From Pseudomonadota bacterium (lineage in GTDB: Bacteria; Pseudomonadota; Alphaproteobacteria; Rhizobiales; Beijerinckiaceae), in assembly GCA_021780435.1 (NCBI GenBank), contig JAJXYV010000071.1, forward strand, positions 1 through 49,035: 49,035 nt of DNA, given 5' to 3'. The notes beneath the pieces are model-generated. The model was not told where the DNA came from, made no database searches, and saw nothing but the letters and a program-made list of their open reading frames with translations. This document shows positions 1-11,945 of this stretch, piece by piece. Position 1 is the stretch's first letter. Every line of letters starts with the position of its first letter. The position numbers and the translations under genes were made by a program.

Positions 1-132
1 GTCCTGGCGGTCGGTATAGACATGGCAGGACAGGCCGAGGCGCGCCGCGGCGAGCGCGAGCATCCGGCCGAGCTGGCCGCCGCCGACGATGCCGATGCGC
101 GCGCCGGGCGCCAGTCGCGTTTCAGTCGTCAT
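1..132 (-). CDS. purK: 5-(carboxyamino)imidazole ribonucleotide synthase, N-terminal part (runs off window)
   Basis: Reverse-strand translation [44 protein letters not shown] has the ATP-grasp PurK N-terminal GGGQLGRM motif; overlaps the end of purE. Confidence 0.85.
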   Translation of the reverse strand, partial: MTTETRLAPGARIGIVGGGQLGRMLALAAARLGLSCHVYTDRQD

Positions 133-619
133 GTTTGGGCCGCTCCGCGACCGTCGAGGTCTGTTTCTCGCGCCAGTCGTCGAGCCGCGCCGCAAGCGCG
201 TCGTCGTTCAGGGCGAGGATCGAAGCGGCGAGCAAGGCGGCGTTGATCGCCCCGGCCTTGCCGATCGCCAGCGTGCCGACCGGCACGCCGCCCGGCATCT
301 GAACGATGGAATAGAGCGAGTCCACGCCCGACAGCGCCTTGGATTCGACCGGCACGCCGAGGACCGGCAAGGGCGTCATGGCGGCGGTCATGCCCGGCAG
401 ATGCGCGGCGCCGCCGGCGCCGGCGATGATCACCTTGAACCCGGCGTCGCGCGCGCCCTTGGCGAAAGCCACGAGCCGATCCGGCGTGCGGTGGGCCGAG
501 ACGATGCGGACGTCGGCCTTGACCCCGAGGGAATCGAGGGTTTCGCGGGCGTGGCGCATGGTTGTCCAGTCGGACTGGCTACCCATGATGATCGCGACGG
601 GAGGTTGGGTGTTCGGCAC
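122..619 (-). CDS. purE: 5-(carboxyamino)imidazole ribonucleotide mutase (class I PurE)
   Basis: [41 protein letters not shown].. is characteristic of PurE; adjacent to purK. Confidence 0.95.
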   Translation of the reverse strand: MPNTQPPVAIIMGSQSDWTTMRHARETLDSLGVKADVRIVSAHRTPDRLVAFAKGARDAGFKVIIAGAGGAAHLPGMTAAMTPLPVLGVPVESKALSGVDSLYSIVQMPGGVPVGTLAIGKAGAINAALLAASILALNDDALAARLDDWREKQTSTVAERPKHDD

Positions 620-743
620 TTGGTTTCGGACCCGGACGGAAGGAAGGCGACGTGTCTAAACAAGCGCGCGCAAAAGGGAAAGCGGGTTTTTGCCGAAAAA
701 TGCGGCTTTTCCGCGAAAAGCGGGAATTGGGCGCGCTCCCCGG

Positions 744-962
744 TCAGGCGATGATGTCCGGCGTGAGCGTGTCTTCGAGGAAGGTGATCCGGTCGCGCAG
801 CATCAGCTTGCGCTTCTTGAGCCGCTGCAGTTGCAGGCGGTCGTTGGCCCCGACCGATGTGAGCGACTCGATCGCCGTGTCGAGATCGCGGTGCTCTTGT
901 CGTAAACGCTCGACTTCGATGACGAATTCGGCCCGTTCTTCTTCGCTCAGTTCTCTGGTCAT
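744..962 (-). CDS. YdcH-like DUF465 small coiled-coil protein
   Basis: MTRELSEEERAEFVIEVERLRQEHRDLDTAIESL...LQRLKKRKLMLRDRITFLED; DUF465-type pattern (HxxLd..I..L..LKKrKL.lkD.I). Internal ATG preferred over the longer ORF start. Confidence 0.75.
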   Translation of the reverse strand: MTRELSEEERAEFVIEVERLRQEHRDLDTAIESLTSVGANDRLQLQRLKKRKLMLRDRITFLEDTLTPDIIA

Positions 963-1258
963 CGAAAACCGCTGCTGGCCATCTCGCGCGCAATCGCGCA
1001 TTGCGACCCGGATTATGGGCGCGAGCGGCGCCAAGGGCAAGGCCAAGATGAGGGCGGCGGAGTCTTTGCCTCGGGCGATTCCGCGCAGCGCCTTGACCTC
1101 GGGCGCCATTGATAGAATTGGACATTTCCGATCGGTTGCGGGCTCGCCCGTCGGTGACGCGCGCGGCTATTCAAGGCGGTCGCGGAAAAAGATTCTCTCT
1201 TGCGCCTTCGCGTGGTCGTGTCACAATCCTGTCGTTCAAGCATCGATAGGAGTTGCGC

Positions 1259-1447
1259 ATGTCCTTGCAAAGCCATCTCGCCGAACTCGAACGCCGCCAC
1301 ATGGCGCTTCAACGGGAGATCGAGAAGGAAGAGCTCCACCCTGCGGTCGACGAGCTCAAGCTGCATGAACTCAAGCGACGCAAGCTGGTGCTGAAGGACG
1401 AAATTTCGAAGCTGCGGCAAGCCGCCGACAAGGAAATGGTTCACTGA
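1259..1447 (+). CDS. YdcH-like DUF465 small coiled-coil protein
   Basis: MSLQSHLAELERRHMALQREIEKEELHPAVDELKLHELKRRKLVLKDEISKLRQ; DUF465 pattern; followed by an intrinsic terminator. Confidence 0.8.
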   Translation: MSLQSHLAELERRHMALQREIEKEELHPAVDELKLHELKRRKLVLKDEISKLRQAADKEMVH

Positions 1448-1465
1448 GAATTTTTTGACGGAAAG

Positions 1466-1500
1466 AAAAACCGCCGGATCGAAAGGTCCGGCGGTTTTTC
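1466..1500 (+). terminator. Rho-independent terminator of the DUF465 gene
   Basis: AAAAACCGCCGGATCGAAAGGTCCGGCGGTTTTTC: GC stem plus U tract, 20 bp after the stop codon. Confidence 0.85.
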
Positions 1501-1654
1501 TTTGGACGGATTTCCCGGGCTGGATTTCGCGGCGCGCGGCCGTCATTAGCCGAAGGATTGAGCGCCCCATTCTGGACTTCTCGCCCTTTCCAGCGCACCT
1601 TCCGCGAAATTTGCCGCGCGCAAGCGCGGAATAATAATGGGAGCACGACGAAAC

Positions 1655-3559
1655 ATGGCGAGCCGCTATCAAGAAATCTACCAGGCCTGGAAAAAGGACC
1701 CGCTCGCTTTCTGGGGCGAAGCCGCCCGGGATATCGACTGGATCAAGCCGCCGCAGACTGTTTTCGACCCAAAGGCCGGCGTCTATGGCCGCTGGTTTCC
1801 CGACGGTACGCTCAATACCTGCTACAACGCCCTGGACCGCCACGTGAAGAACGGGCGCGCCGACCAGGCCGCGCTGATCTACGACAGCCCCGTGACCGGC
1901 ATCAAGCGCACCTATTCCTATGCGCAACTGCTCGCCGAGGTGAACGCCCTTGCCTCCGTTCTCAAGGATTTCGGCGTCGCCAAGGGCGACCGTGTCCTTG
2001 TCTATATGCCGATGATCCCGGAAGCCGTGATCGGCGTCCTGGCCTGCGCCCGCATCGGCGCCATCCATTCCGTGGTCTTCGGCGGCTTCGCGGCCAAGGA
2101 GCTGGCGACCCGCATCAACGATTCCGAGCCGAAGGTCATCCTCACCGCCTCCTGCGGCATCGAGCCGAACCGCGTCGTCAAATACAAGCCGCTGCTGGAC
2201 GAGGCCATCAGCCTCGCCGCCGTCAAGCCCGAGAAAGTCCTGATCCTGCAGCGTCCGCAGGAAAGGGCCGAAATGATCGGCGGCCGCGATTTCGACTGGG
2301 GCGATCTGGTCGTGGCGGCGCTGGCCGAGCGGCGCACGGTCGAGCCCGAAGAAATGGCGGCGACCGACCCGCTCTATATTCTCTATACTTCCGGCACGAC
2401 CGGCATCCCCAAGGGCGTCGTCCGCGACAATGGCGGCCATGCCGTCGCTCTGTGCTGGACCATGAAGAACCTTTACGGGATCAAGCCCGGCGAAGTTTTC
2501 TGGGCGGCGTCCGACGTCGGCTGGGTCGTCGGCCATTCCTATATCCTCTATGGTCAGCTGCTCTATGGCGCGACCACCGTGGTCTATGAAGGCAAGCCCG
2601 TCGGCACGCCCGACCCCGGCGCCTTCTGGCGGATGATCGAGGAATATAATGTCGCCGCGCTGTTCACGGCGCCGACCGCCTTGCGCGCCGTGCGCAAGGA
2701 AGACCCCAACGCCGAATATCTCAAGAAATACAATGTCGCGAAGAGCATGCGCACCCTGTTCCTGGCGGGCGAGCGCGCCGATCCGGACACGGTGGCCTGG
2801 GCGGAGCAGATCCTCGGCATGCCCGTGATCGACCATTGGTGGCAGACCGAGACGGGCTGGGCCATCGCCGGCAATCCGGTTGGGCTCGGCGCCCTGCCGG
2901 TCAAGCATGGCTCGCCGACCGTGGCCATGCCCGGCTATGACGTGCAGATCGTGGACGAGGCCGCCCATCCGGTGGGAGCGGGCAAGATGGGCTCGATCGT
3001 CGTCAAGCTGCCACTGCCTCCCGGCTGCCTGCCGACGCTGTGGAAGCAGGACGAGCGGATGAAGGAGAGCTATCTCACCGAATTCCCCGGCTGCTACAAG
3101 ACGGCGGACGCCGGCTTTATCGACGAGGACGGCTATCTTTACATCATGGGCCGCACCGACGACATCATCAATGTCGCGGGCCATCGCCTCTCGACCGGCG
3201 GCATGGAGGAAGTCCTGGCCTCCCACCCCGACGTCGCCGAATGCGCGGTCATCGGCGTCAAGGACGAGCTCAAGGGCGAGCAGCCCTGCGGCTTCGTCGT
3301 GCTGAAGGCGGGCGTGACCCGTTCGCCGATCGAGATCGAGAAGGATCTGGTCAAGCTGGTGCGCGACAAGATCGGCCCGGTCGCGGCCTTCAAGATCGCG
3401 ATCACCGTCAACCGCCTGCCCAAGACCCGTTCCGGCAAGATCCTGCGCGGCACCATGAAGAAGATCGCCGACCATGACCCGTGGACCATGCCCGCGACCA
3501 TCGACGATCCGGCGATCATGGACGAGATCATGGCGGCCCTTGAGAACAAGGGCTTCTGA
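1655..3559 (+). CDS. prpE: Propionyl-CoA synthetase / acyl-CoA synthetase (PrpE-like)
   Basis: YQEIYQAWKKDPLAFWGEAARDIDW..., adenylate-forming motif YTSGTTGIPKGVVRDNGG, C-terminal lysine motif PKTRSGKILRGTM. Confidence 0.9.
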   Translation: MASRYQEIYQAWKKDPLAFWGEAARDIDWIKPPQTVFDPKAGVYGRWFPDGTLNTCYNALDRHVKNGRADQAALIYDSPVTGIKRTYSYAQLLAEVNALASVLKDFGVAKGDRVLVYMPMIPEAVIGVLACARIGAIHSVVFGGFAAKELATRINDSEPKVILTASCGIEPNRVVKYKPLLDEAISLAAVKPEKVLILQRPQERAEMIGGRDFDWGDLVVAALAERRTVEPEEMAATDPLYILYTSGTTGIPKGVVRDNGGHAVALCWTMKNLYGIKPGEVFWAASDVGWVVGHSYILYGQLLYGATTVVYEGKPVGTPDPGAFWRMIEEYNVAALFTAPTALRAVRKEDPNAEYLKKYNVAKSMRTLFLAGERADPDTVAWAEQILGMPVIDHWWQTETGWAIAGNPVGLGALPVKHGSPTVAMPGYDVQIVDEAAHPVGAGKMGSIVVKLPLPPGCLPTLWKQDERMKESYLTEFPGCYKTADAGFIDEDGYLYIMGRTDDIINVAGHRLSTGGMEEVLASHPDVAECAVIGVKDELKGEQPCGFVVLKAGVTRSPIEIEKDLVKLVRDKIGPVAAFKIAITVNRLPKTRSGKILRGTMKKIADHDPWTMPATIDDPAIMDEIMAALENKGF

Positions 3560-3580
3560 GGGGGCTCAAGCGCCAAAACA

Positions 3581-3614
3581 AAACCCCGCCGCGGGCGCCC
3601 GCGGCGGGGTTTTT
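3581..3614 (+). terminator. Bidirectional terminator between convergent prpE and yebC
   Basis: AAACCCCGCCGCGGGC|GCCCGCGGCGGGGTTTTTT, a 16-0-16 perfect inverted repeat with A and T tracts on either side. Confidence 0.85.
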
Positions 3615-3636
3615 TCATGTCCGGGGCGAAGAGGGA

Positions 3637-4383
3637 TCAGCCGCCCATCTTGGCGACGAGCGCGTCGGAAATCTCGAAATTGGCGTAGACGTTCTGCACG
3701 TCGTCATTGTCTTCGAGCGAGCCGATCAGCTTCAGAATCTTTTCGCCGGCCTCGTCGTCCACCGCGATCGTGTTCTGCGGCCGCCAGATCAGCTTGGACT
3801 TCTTCGGCTCGCCGAAGGCAGCTTCCAGGGCCTTCGTGACCTCGACCAATCCTTCCAGCGAGGTGGTGATCTCGTGGCCTTCCTCGGTGCTGGCGACATC
3901 GTCGGCGCCGGCCTCGATCGCGGCCTCCATCATGGCGTCCTCGCTGGCGACCTTGGCGTCATATTCGATCTGGCCGACATGGTCGAACATGAAGGAAACC
4001 GCGCCGGTTTCGGCGAGCGCCCCGCCGGCCTTGGTGAAATAGGAGCGCACTTCGCCCGCCGTGCGGTTGCGGTTGTCGGTCAGGGCCTCGACGATCACGG
4101 CGACGCCGCCGGGCGCATAGCCTTCGTAGCGGACCTCGTCATAGTTCTCGCTGTCGCCGCCGGCCGCTTTCTTGATCGCGCGCTCGATATTGTCCTTGGG
4201 CATGTTTTCCGCGCGCGCTGCGAGCACGGCCATGCGCAGGCGTGGATTCATCGCCGGATCGGGCAGGCCGAGCTTCGCGGCGACGGTGATTTCGCGGGCC
4301 AGTTTGGAGAAGAGCTTGGAGCGGATCGCGTCCTGCTTGCCCTTCTTGTGCATGATGTTCTTGAACTGACTATGCCCGGCCAT
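3637..4383 (-). CDS. yebC: YebC/PmpR (TACO1) family protein
   Basis: [83 protein letters not shown] is typical YebC. Confidence 0.95.
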   Translation of the reverse strand: MAGHSQFKNIMHKKGKQDAIRSKLFSKLAREITVAAKLGLPDPAMNPRLRMAVLAARAENMPKDNIERAIKKAAGGDSENYDEVRYEGYAPGGVAVIVEALTDNRNRTAGEVRSYFTKAGGALAETGAVSFMFDHVGQIEYDAKVASEDAMMEAAIEAGADDVASTEEGHEITTSLEGLVEVTKALEAAFGEPKKSKLIWRPQNTIAVDDEAGEKILKLIGSLEDNDDVQNVYANFEISDALVAKMGG

Positions 4384-4539
4384 CTTGGTTCCTGCTGCTG
4401 CGCCCGCGTCGCCCGCTGCGGCGGACGCGAAAAAATCGACGGCGCCTTATAGACGTGCGCGCGCGCCCTGAAAAGTAGGGCTTTCCGCGCAGGCCGAACA
4501 GATTTATCCATCGGCGTCGGGAAAGATTGGAATCGCGGC

Positions 4540-5451
4540 ATGATCGTCGAGAAGCAGCTGAATGTTCCGGTCATGCTCTTCTCCGTGAAGGGCACGGTCC
4601 TGCCGCGCATCTGGCCGCATGTGCTGCTGGTGGCCCTCGTCGCCGTCGGCGTCACGGCCACGACCGGATTCTGGCCGGGGCTGCTGCCCGAAATCTCGCT
4701 CGCGCCCTTCAGCCTGATCGGCCTGGTCCTGTCCATCTTTCTCGGTTTCCGCAACAATGCCTGTTATGAGCGCTGGTGGGAGGGCCGCAAACAATGGGGC
4801 CAGGCGATCGCCCATTGCCGCGCTCTCGCCCGCGAAATTCCCGCGCTTTTGCCTGGCGATCGGCCGCGTCAGTCGCGCATCCTGCGCCGGGCCGCGGGTT
4901 TCGCGGCCGGCCTTGCGGCGCGATTGCGAGACCGCGACGAAAGCGCCGCGCTCCGCCCCTGGCTGCCCGACGCTGAATTCGAATCGTTGGCGGGCCTGCG
5001 CAACCAGCCAGGCATGGCGTTGGCGGGGATCACCCATGACCTCGCCGAGGCTTCGCGCGCCGGCGCCCTCGACCCGATCAAGTTTCAGGTGCTTGAAGCC
5101 CATGTCGAAGGGCTGAGTGGCGTTCAGGCCGCCTGCGAGCGCATCAATGCGACGCCGACGCCTTTTTCCTATTCGCTGCTCCTGCACCGGACGAGCTGGA
5201 TCTTCTGCCTGCTCGCGCCCTTCGGGCTCATCGGCGCCCTCGGCTGGTTCACGCCCTTTTTCAGCGTCCTGCTGGCCTACGCCTTTTTCGGCCTCGACGC
5301 CTTGGGCGACGAGTTGGAGGCGCCTTTCGGCCTCATGCCCAACCACCTGCCGCTCGACGCCTTTGTCCGCGCCATCGAGATCGAAATCCGGCAGGCGCTC
5401 GGCGAGCCGGCGCCCGAGCCGCTTGCGCCTGTCAACGGCCGCCTGACGTGA
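4540..5451 (+). CDS. Bestrophin-family (UPF0187) membrane protein
   Basis: Four hydrophobic segments plus SIFLGFRNNACYERWWEGRKQWGQAIAHCRALAREI, the bestrophin signature region. Confidence 0.85.
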   Translation: MIVEKQLNVPVMLFSVKGTVLPRIWPHVLLVALVAVGVTATTGFWPGLLPEISLAPFSLIGLVLSIFLGFRNNACYERWWEGRKQWGQAIAHCRALAREIPALLPGDRPRQSRILRRAAGFAAGLAARLRDRDESAALRPWLPDAEFESLAGLRNQPGMALAGITHDLAEASRAGALDPIKFQVLEAHVEGLSGVQAACERINATPTPFSYSLLLHRTSWIFCLLAPFGLIGALGWFTPFFSVLLAYAFFGLDALGDELEAPFGLMPNHLPLDAFVRAIEIEIRQALGEPAPEPLAPVNGRLT

Positions 5452-6274
5452 AGGCCTCTTCCGCGCCTTCGGGAAGGGCCTGAGCCAGCGTCCCGCCGAT
5501 GCGCACCGGCGCGACGCGCGTCGCCAGCCCGTCCGCGCCGGTTTCGACGAACAGGCCGCACAAGGTCGCCGGCCCGTCGGCAGGTTCGAAGCGCGAGCCC
5601 GGCGTCTTGCGGGTGAAGCGCCGGATCGGCTCTTCCTTGTCCATGCCGATGACGGAATCATAATCGCCGGTCATGCCGGCGTCGCTCTGGAAGGCGGTGC
5701 CATGGGCGAGAATCCGCCAGTCGGCGGTCGGCACATGGGTATGGGTGCCGATGGCCAGCGAGACCCTTCCGTCGCAGAAATGAGCCATGGCCTGCTTTTC
5801 GCTCGAGGCCTCGGCGTGGATGTCGAGGATGGCGGCGTCGCAGGCGAGGCCGAGCGGGCATGCGCCAAGCTCCCGCTCGACCGCGGCGAAGGGATCGTCG
5901 AGCGCGTCCATGAAGACGCGGCCCATCACGCTCATCACCAGCACCCGCTCGCCCTTCGCGGTTTCATAGAGCCACGCGCCGCGGCCCGGCGTGCCCGTGG
6001 GATAATTCATCGGCCGCAGCACATGGGGCGCGCGCTCGATGAAGACGAGGGCCTCGCGCTGGTCGAAGGCATGATTGCCGAGCGTGACGCAATCGACGCC
6101 GGCGGCCAGAAATTCCTGGGCGATCGATTCCGTGATGCCGAAGCCGCCGGCGGCGTTCTCGCCATTGGCCACGACGAAATCGAGTCCCAACTGGCGGCGC
6201 AGGGCTGGAACATGTTCGGCGACCGCCGCGCGCCCGGCGCGACCGATCACGTCGCCGATGAACAGGAGGCGCAT
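5432..6274 (-). CDS. TIGR00282/YmdB-type metallophosphoesterase
   Basis: MRLLFIGDVIGRAGRAAVAEHVPALRRQLGLDFVVANGENAAGGFGITESIAQEFLAAGVDCVTLGNHAFD...SLAIGTHTHVPTADWRILAHGTAFQSDAGMTGDYDSVIGM. Confidence 0.92.
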   Translation of the reverse strand: MRLLFIGDVIGRAGRAAVAEHVPALRRQLGLDFVVANGENAAGGFGITESIAQEFLAAGVDCVTLGNHAFDQREALVFIERAPHVLRPMNYPTGTPGRGAWLYETAKGERVLVMSVMGRVFMDALDDPFAAVERELGACPLGLACDAAILDIHAEASSEKQAMAHFCDGRVSLAIGTHTHVPTADWRILAHGTAFQSDAGMTGDYDSVIGMDKEEPIRRFTRKTPGSRFEPADGPATLCGLFVETGADGLATRVAPVRIGGTLAQALPEGAEEAFTSGGR

Positions 6275-6867
6275 GAAGAATCCGTGAAGTCGAAAAGCTC
6301 CGCCTCCGTTACCACGAAATCCAGCTTTTCGTCGTGATTTTCGCGCGGGATTTTCTCTGCTCTCTGGCAGGCGAAGGCGAGTCCGCCGGCAAGGCGCAAG
6401 CCGTTCCCGCGCAGATGCGCCAGGGTCGCGTCATAATAGCCGCCGCCGAAGCCGAGCCGCGTCCCCTCGCCGTCGAAGCCGAGCAGCGGCAGCAACAGAA
6501 TCTGCGGACGCATCTCGGGCGCCGCCGCCGCCGGCTCCCGCAGGCCGAATCGGCCGGGAACGAGCGGATCGCCAGGCCGCCACAGGCGGAAGGCGAGCGG
6601 CGTCGCCTTGGCGCCCGCGACTGGCAGCAGGGTCGGATAACCCTTTTCGGCCAGCGCCGCCAAGAGCGGCAAGCAATCGAGCTCGCCGGGCAGGGAGGCG
6701 TAGAGCCCGATCGGCGCGCGCGCAGGGTCGAGGCCTTTGCCGAGAAGCCAGCGCAGGGTTCGCGCAGCGACGTCTCCCGCCGCCGCCGCCGCCCGTTCGG
6801 GCGGGATGGCGTCGCGGGCGGCGCGCAATTCGGCGCGGAGCCGGATTTTTTCCTGGGCGAGAGACAC
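6247..6867 (-). CDS. 5-formyltetrahydrofolate cyclo-ligase
   Basis: EKIRLRAELRAARDAI...LLPLLGFDGEGTRLGFGGGYYDATLAHL; GTG start at 6865-6867 preferred because the longer ORF start lies inside the 6S RNA; overlaps the downstream phosphoesterase start by 28 nt. Confidence 0.88.
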   Translation of the reverse strand: MSLAQEKIRLRAELRAARDAIPPERAAAAAGDVAARTLRWLLGKGLDPARAPIGLYASLPGELDCLPLLAALAEKGYPTLLPVAGAKATPLAFRLWRPGDPLVPGRFGLREPAAAAPEMRPQILLLPLLGFDGEGTRLGFGGGYYDATLAHLRGNGLRLAGGLAFACQRAEKIPRENHDEKLDFVVTEAELFDFTDSSCASCSSAT

Positions 6868-6884
6868 GGGAAGAGGGCGCTGTG

Positions 6885-7042
6885 GCAGAAGAGGGTGCGG
6901 GCCGCGAAAGCCGTGGGACACGATCCCGGGAACCTACTAAGTAGGTGGGCGCCATGTGCCTAGGTCCACGGACGAAGACAGGGACAGCTCCCGTTGGGAT
7001 CGTAAGGCCCCGGGGAATTAGTCCTCACGCACCCCGCAGCGC
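6885..7042 (-). ncRNA. ssrS: 6S RNA (alphaproteobacterial type)
   Basis: Reverse strand: GGGGTGCGTGAGGACTAATTCCCCGGGGCCTTACGATCCCAACGGGAGCTGTCCCTGTCTTCGTCCGTGGACCTAGGCACATGGCGCCCACCTACTTAGTAGGTTCCCGGGATCGTGTCCCACGGCTTTCGCGGCCCGCACCC. It has a closing stem GGGTGCG/CGCACCC and conserved-looking blocks, and lies immediately upstream of 5-FCL as usual. Ends approximate. Confidence 0.85.
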
Positions 7043-7049
7043 CGCTCCG

Positions 7050-7856
7050 TCAATTTAGGGCGCTGGCGCGCTCGGCGCCAGTGGTTTGAGCAAGAAAGTC
7101 TGCGAGGGCCTCCGCCGCCTCGCGCCACCGGACGTCGAGCATCATGGCGTGCGGCAGGCCGGGCAGGATGTGGGCGCGGGTTCCATAGCGCCGCGCCGTT
7201 TCCTCCACGTCGCGCGGCGGGATGACGACATCCTTCTCGCCGCCGAGGACATGGAGCGGCGTCCTGACCCTGCCGGGGCTGAGAAAATGCGGCAGCGTCA
7301 TTTCGAACAGAGCGCGATGGGACTCGCCGTCGGCCCGCCGCATCACGCGGGCGATGTCCTGAGCAGGCATGTGCTCGGAAAAGAAGAACTCGCGGCAGAG
7401 TTCGGGCTCGCGGAACAGGTTCCGCGTGTCCAGGGACAGATTGGCGTGGAGCCAGCGCAGCGGATGGCGCCGCCAGGCGTCGAGAAAGGCGCCGGCCATG
7501 CCATGGGGCGGAATGGAGCCGATCAGGATCGCGCTCGGCGCCTCGTGACTTTCCAGATATTTCTGCACCACGCCGCCGCCCATGGAATGGCCGATCAGCA
7601 CGGGCGGCGCCGGCAGGCGCGCCACCGCTTCGGCGAGGTCGGCGGCGTAATCGGCCATGCCGGCGAAATGGAGCGATCCCGACGAGCCGCCGTGGCCGCG
7701 CAGACTGACGGCGAAGGACGGATAGCCGCGGCTGGCGAAATAGGGCAAAAAATAGTCGTCCCAGCACCAGGCGGCGAGCCAGGCGCCATGGACGAAGAGA
7801 AGCGGCGGCTTGCCGGTTGGCTCGTCCGGCAGGCGGCTGAGGATTTCGAGGGCCAT
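7050..7856 (-). CDS. Alpha/beta hydrolase
   Basis: PPLLFVHGAWLAAWCWDDYFLPYFASRGY..VSLRGHGGS..LIGHSMGGGVVQKYLE; nucleophile GHSMGG and catalytic His near LPHAMM. Confidence 0.88.
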   Translation of the reverse strand: MALEILSRLPDEPTGKPPLLFVHGAWLAAWCWDDYFLPYFASRGYPSFAVSLRGHGGSSGSLHFAGMADYAADLAEAVARLPAPPVLIGHSMGGGVVQKYLESHEAPSAILIGSIPPHGMAGAFLDAWRRHPLRWLHANLSLDTRNLFREPELCREFFFSEHMPAQDIARVMRRADGESHRALFEMTLPHFLSPGRVRTPLHVLGGEKDVVIPPRDVEETARRYGTRAHILPGLPHAMMLDVRWREAAEALADFLAQTTGAERASALN

Positions 7857-7873
7857 CGCGGCTCCGATTGATG

Positions 7874-7900
7874 AAAAGCCCGCGATTTTGCCGCGGGCTT
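7874..7900 (-). terminator. rpoD terminator
   Basis: Reverse strand AAGCCCGCGGCAAAATCGCGGGCTTTTC directly after the rpoD stop. Confidence 0.75.
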
Positions 7901-7906
7901 CAAGAA

Positions 7907-9910
<2,004 letters not shown>

Positions 9911-10061
9911 GGTGACTCCAAACCGCATGATTCCGCCGGCTTGCCCTAGCGAATCAGCGGCCGCTGGGCAAGGTGCGCGGAAAGATTTAACGTCCGCCTA
10001 ACCAAGCCGCTCCGCTGCGGCAAGGTTCCATTCCAGCGCGCCAGGCGCGCAAATCTTTTCG

Positions 10062-11945
10062 TCAAACAGACTTGTCTTCCCGCCCGGAGCTCGCGCCAAA
10101 ACCCTCGATCGTGGCCTCGACGCCTTCCAGCGCGGACAATTGGGCCCTGATATCGGCAAGGACTGCGAAATTGGCCTCGGACGGCTCCTCGGCGAGGCGG
10201 GTTTCCGCCTGCCGCAATTCCCTATTTAACGCCCGTTGCTTGTGGTGCAAGGCCAGAGCCTGCCGCAGGACCTCGTCTGCGTCATTTTCGTGAGCGTCCG
10301 GCCTTACGCACCATAATGTCGAAAGTGTGGCGTCGCGCGCCAAAGCGTCGATCTGCGCGCCAAAACCGCGCGCGGCGAGCCGCTCGCGCAGGTCGTGGGA
10401 CGTGTGGTCGGGCTCGGCCAGACCGAGCAGGGCGTCGCGCAGCCTTTCGCCCGCCGCGCCAGCGAATTCGAGCCGCGCCACGTCTTCGGCGTGGCGGACG
10501 AGGAGCCCCGGATGGTTGACCAGCAGCGCGAGGATGAGGTTTTCGCGCGGCGCCGACGCTTCCCGGCGGGCGGCGAACAGGCTCGATTGCAGCAAAGTGG
10601 AGCTGGCGGCGAGCGGCGCCCGCCGGGCCGCGTCGCGCGGCGCCCCGCGGCGGAAGCCCTCGGAAGGCTGCCGCGTCCGCCCGAACAGGTCGTTGAGCCG
10701 CGCGCGCAGGTCGTCGAGATAATGGCGGCGCAGGCTTTCGTCGCGAATCTGGCCCGCCGCCTCGCGCAGGCGGCGCTCCAACCCGGCGCGGCGCTCCGGC
10801 GTGTCGAGCGGCTGGGCCTCGGCCTCGCGCAGGAACAGCATCTCGACCAGCGGCTTGGCCGCCTCCAGCACCTTTCCGATCGCCTCGGCGCCGCCAGCGC
10901 GGGCGAGGTCGTCGGGGTCCTGGCCCTCGGGCAAAAGCGCGAAACGCAAGCTGCGGCCCGGCGCGATCAGCGGCAGGGCGGTCTCCAGCGCCCGGAACGC
11001 CGCCTTGCGCCCGGCGCGGTCGCCGTCGAAGCAGAGGATCGGCTCTTCCGCCATTTTCCAGAGCAATTCGCACTGGTCCGGCGTCAAGGCGGTGCCGAGC
11101 CCGGCGACCACATGGGGGAAGCCGGCGAGGCTCATCGCGATGACGTCGACATAGCCTTCGACGGCGACCACCGTCCCGCGCTCGTGCGCGGCCTTGCGGG
11201 CCCGGTGCAGGTTGTAGAGATTCGAACCCTTGTGGAAGAGCGGGGTCTCGGCGGAATTCTTGTATTTGGGCTGGATGTCCTTGGCGAGCGCCCGGCCGCC
11301 GAAGGCGATGACCCGCCCCGAGCGGTCGGAAATCGGGAACATCAGCCGGTCGCGGAAAAAGTCGTAGGGGACCGCGATGTCCGGGCCGTGGGTGAGCAGC
11401 CCGGCCTCGATCATGGTCTCGGCGGGGCAGCCCTTGCCCGCGAGATAATCGCGCAGGGCGAATTTTTCCACCGGAGAATAGCCGAGGCGGAAGCCATCGC
11501 GCGCCTCGGCGCCCAGGCCGCGCTCGGCGAGATAGGCCCGCGCCTTGGCGCCGGTGGGCGAGCGCAACTGCCGCTCGAAGAATTCTGCGGCCATTTCAAG
11601 GGCTTCAAGCGCCGTCGCCCGACGCCTTTCCGCCGCCGCCGCTTCGGGGGAGGCGACCGGCATCGGCAGGCCGGCCATGGCGGCGAGACGCTCGACCGCT
11701 TCCGGGAAACTGACGCCCTGGGTCTCCATCACGAAATTGAAATGGTCGCCGTTCTTGCCGGCCGAAAAATCGTAATAGAAGCCCTTCTGGTCGTTGACGA
11801 AGAAGGATGGGGTCTTTTCGGCGTTGAAGGGCGATAGGCCGCGCCATTCGCGACCTTCCTTCTTGAGCCGCACGCTTTGTCCCACGACCTCCGACAGGGG
11901 AAGGCGCGCCCGGATCTCATCGAGGAAGGACGGCGGGAACTTCAT
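10062..11945 (-). CDS. dnaG: DNA primase
   Basis: MKFPPSFLDEIRARLPLSEVVGQSVRLKKEGREWRGLSPFNAEKTPSFFVNDQKGFYYDFSAGKNGDHFNFVM; Toprim region VVAVEGYVDVIAM...ILCFDGDRAGRKAAFRA. Confidence 0.97.
   Translation of the reverse strand: MKFPPSFLDEIRARLPLSEVVGQSVRLKKEGREWRGLSPFNAEKTPSFFVNDQKGFYYDFSAGKNGDHFNFVMETQGVSFPEAVERLAAMAGLPMPVASPEAAAAERRRATALEALEMAAEFFERQLRSPTGAKARAYLAERGLGAEARDGFRLGYSPVEKFALRDYLAGKGCPAETMIEAGLLTHGPDIAVPYDFFRDRLMFPISDRSGRVIAFGGRALAKDIQPKYKNSAETPLFHKGSNLYNLHRARKAAHERGTVVAVEGYVDVIAMSLAGFPHVVAGLGTALTPDQCELLWKMAEEPILCFDGDRAGRKAAFRALETALPLIAPGRSLRFALLPEGQDPDDLARAGGAEAIGKVLEAAKPLVEMLFLREAEAQPLDTPERRAGLERRLREAAGQIRDESLRRHYLDDLRARLNDLFGRTRQPSEGFRRGAPRDAARRAPLAASSTLLQSSLFAARREASAPRENLILALLVNHPGLLVRHAEDVARLEFAGAAGERLRDALLGLAEPDHTSHDLRERLAARGFGAQIDALARDATLSTLWCVRPDAHENDADEVLRQALALHHKQRALNRELRQAETRLAEEPSEANFAVLADIRAQLSALEGVEATIEGFGASSGREDKSV

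Noticed and set aside
1013-3475. 820-aa reverse ORF antisense to prpE and neighbours
   Set aside because: Shadow ORF caused by GC-rich codon bias; composition is typical of antisense translations and the opposite strand carries clear prpE motifs.
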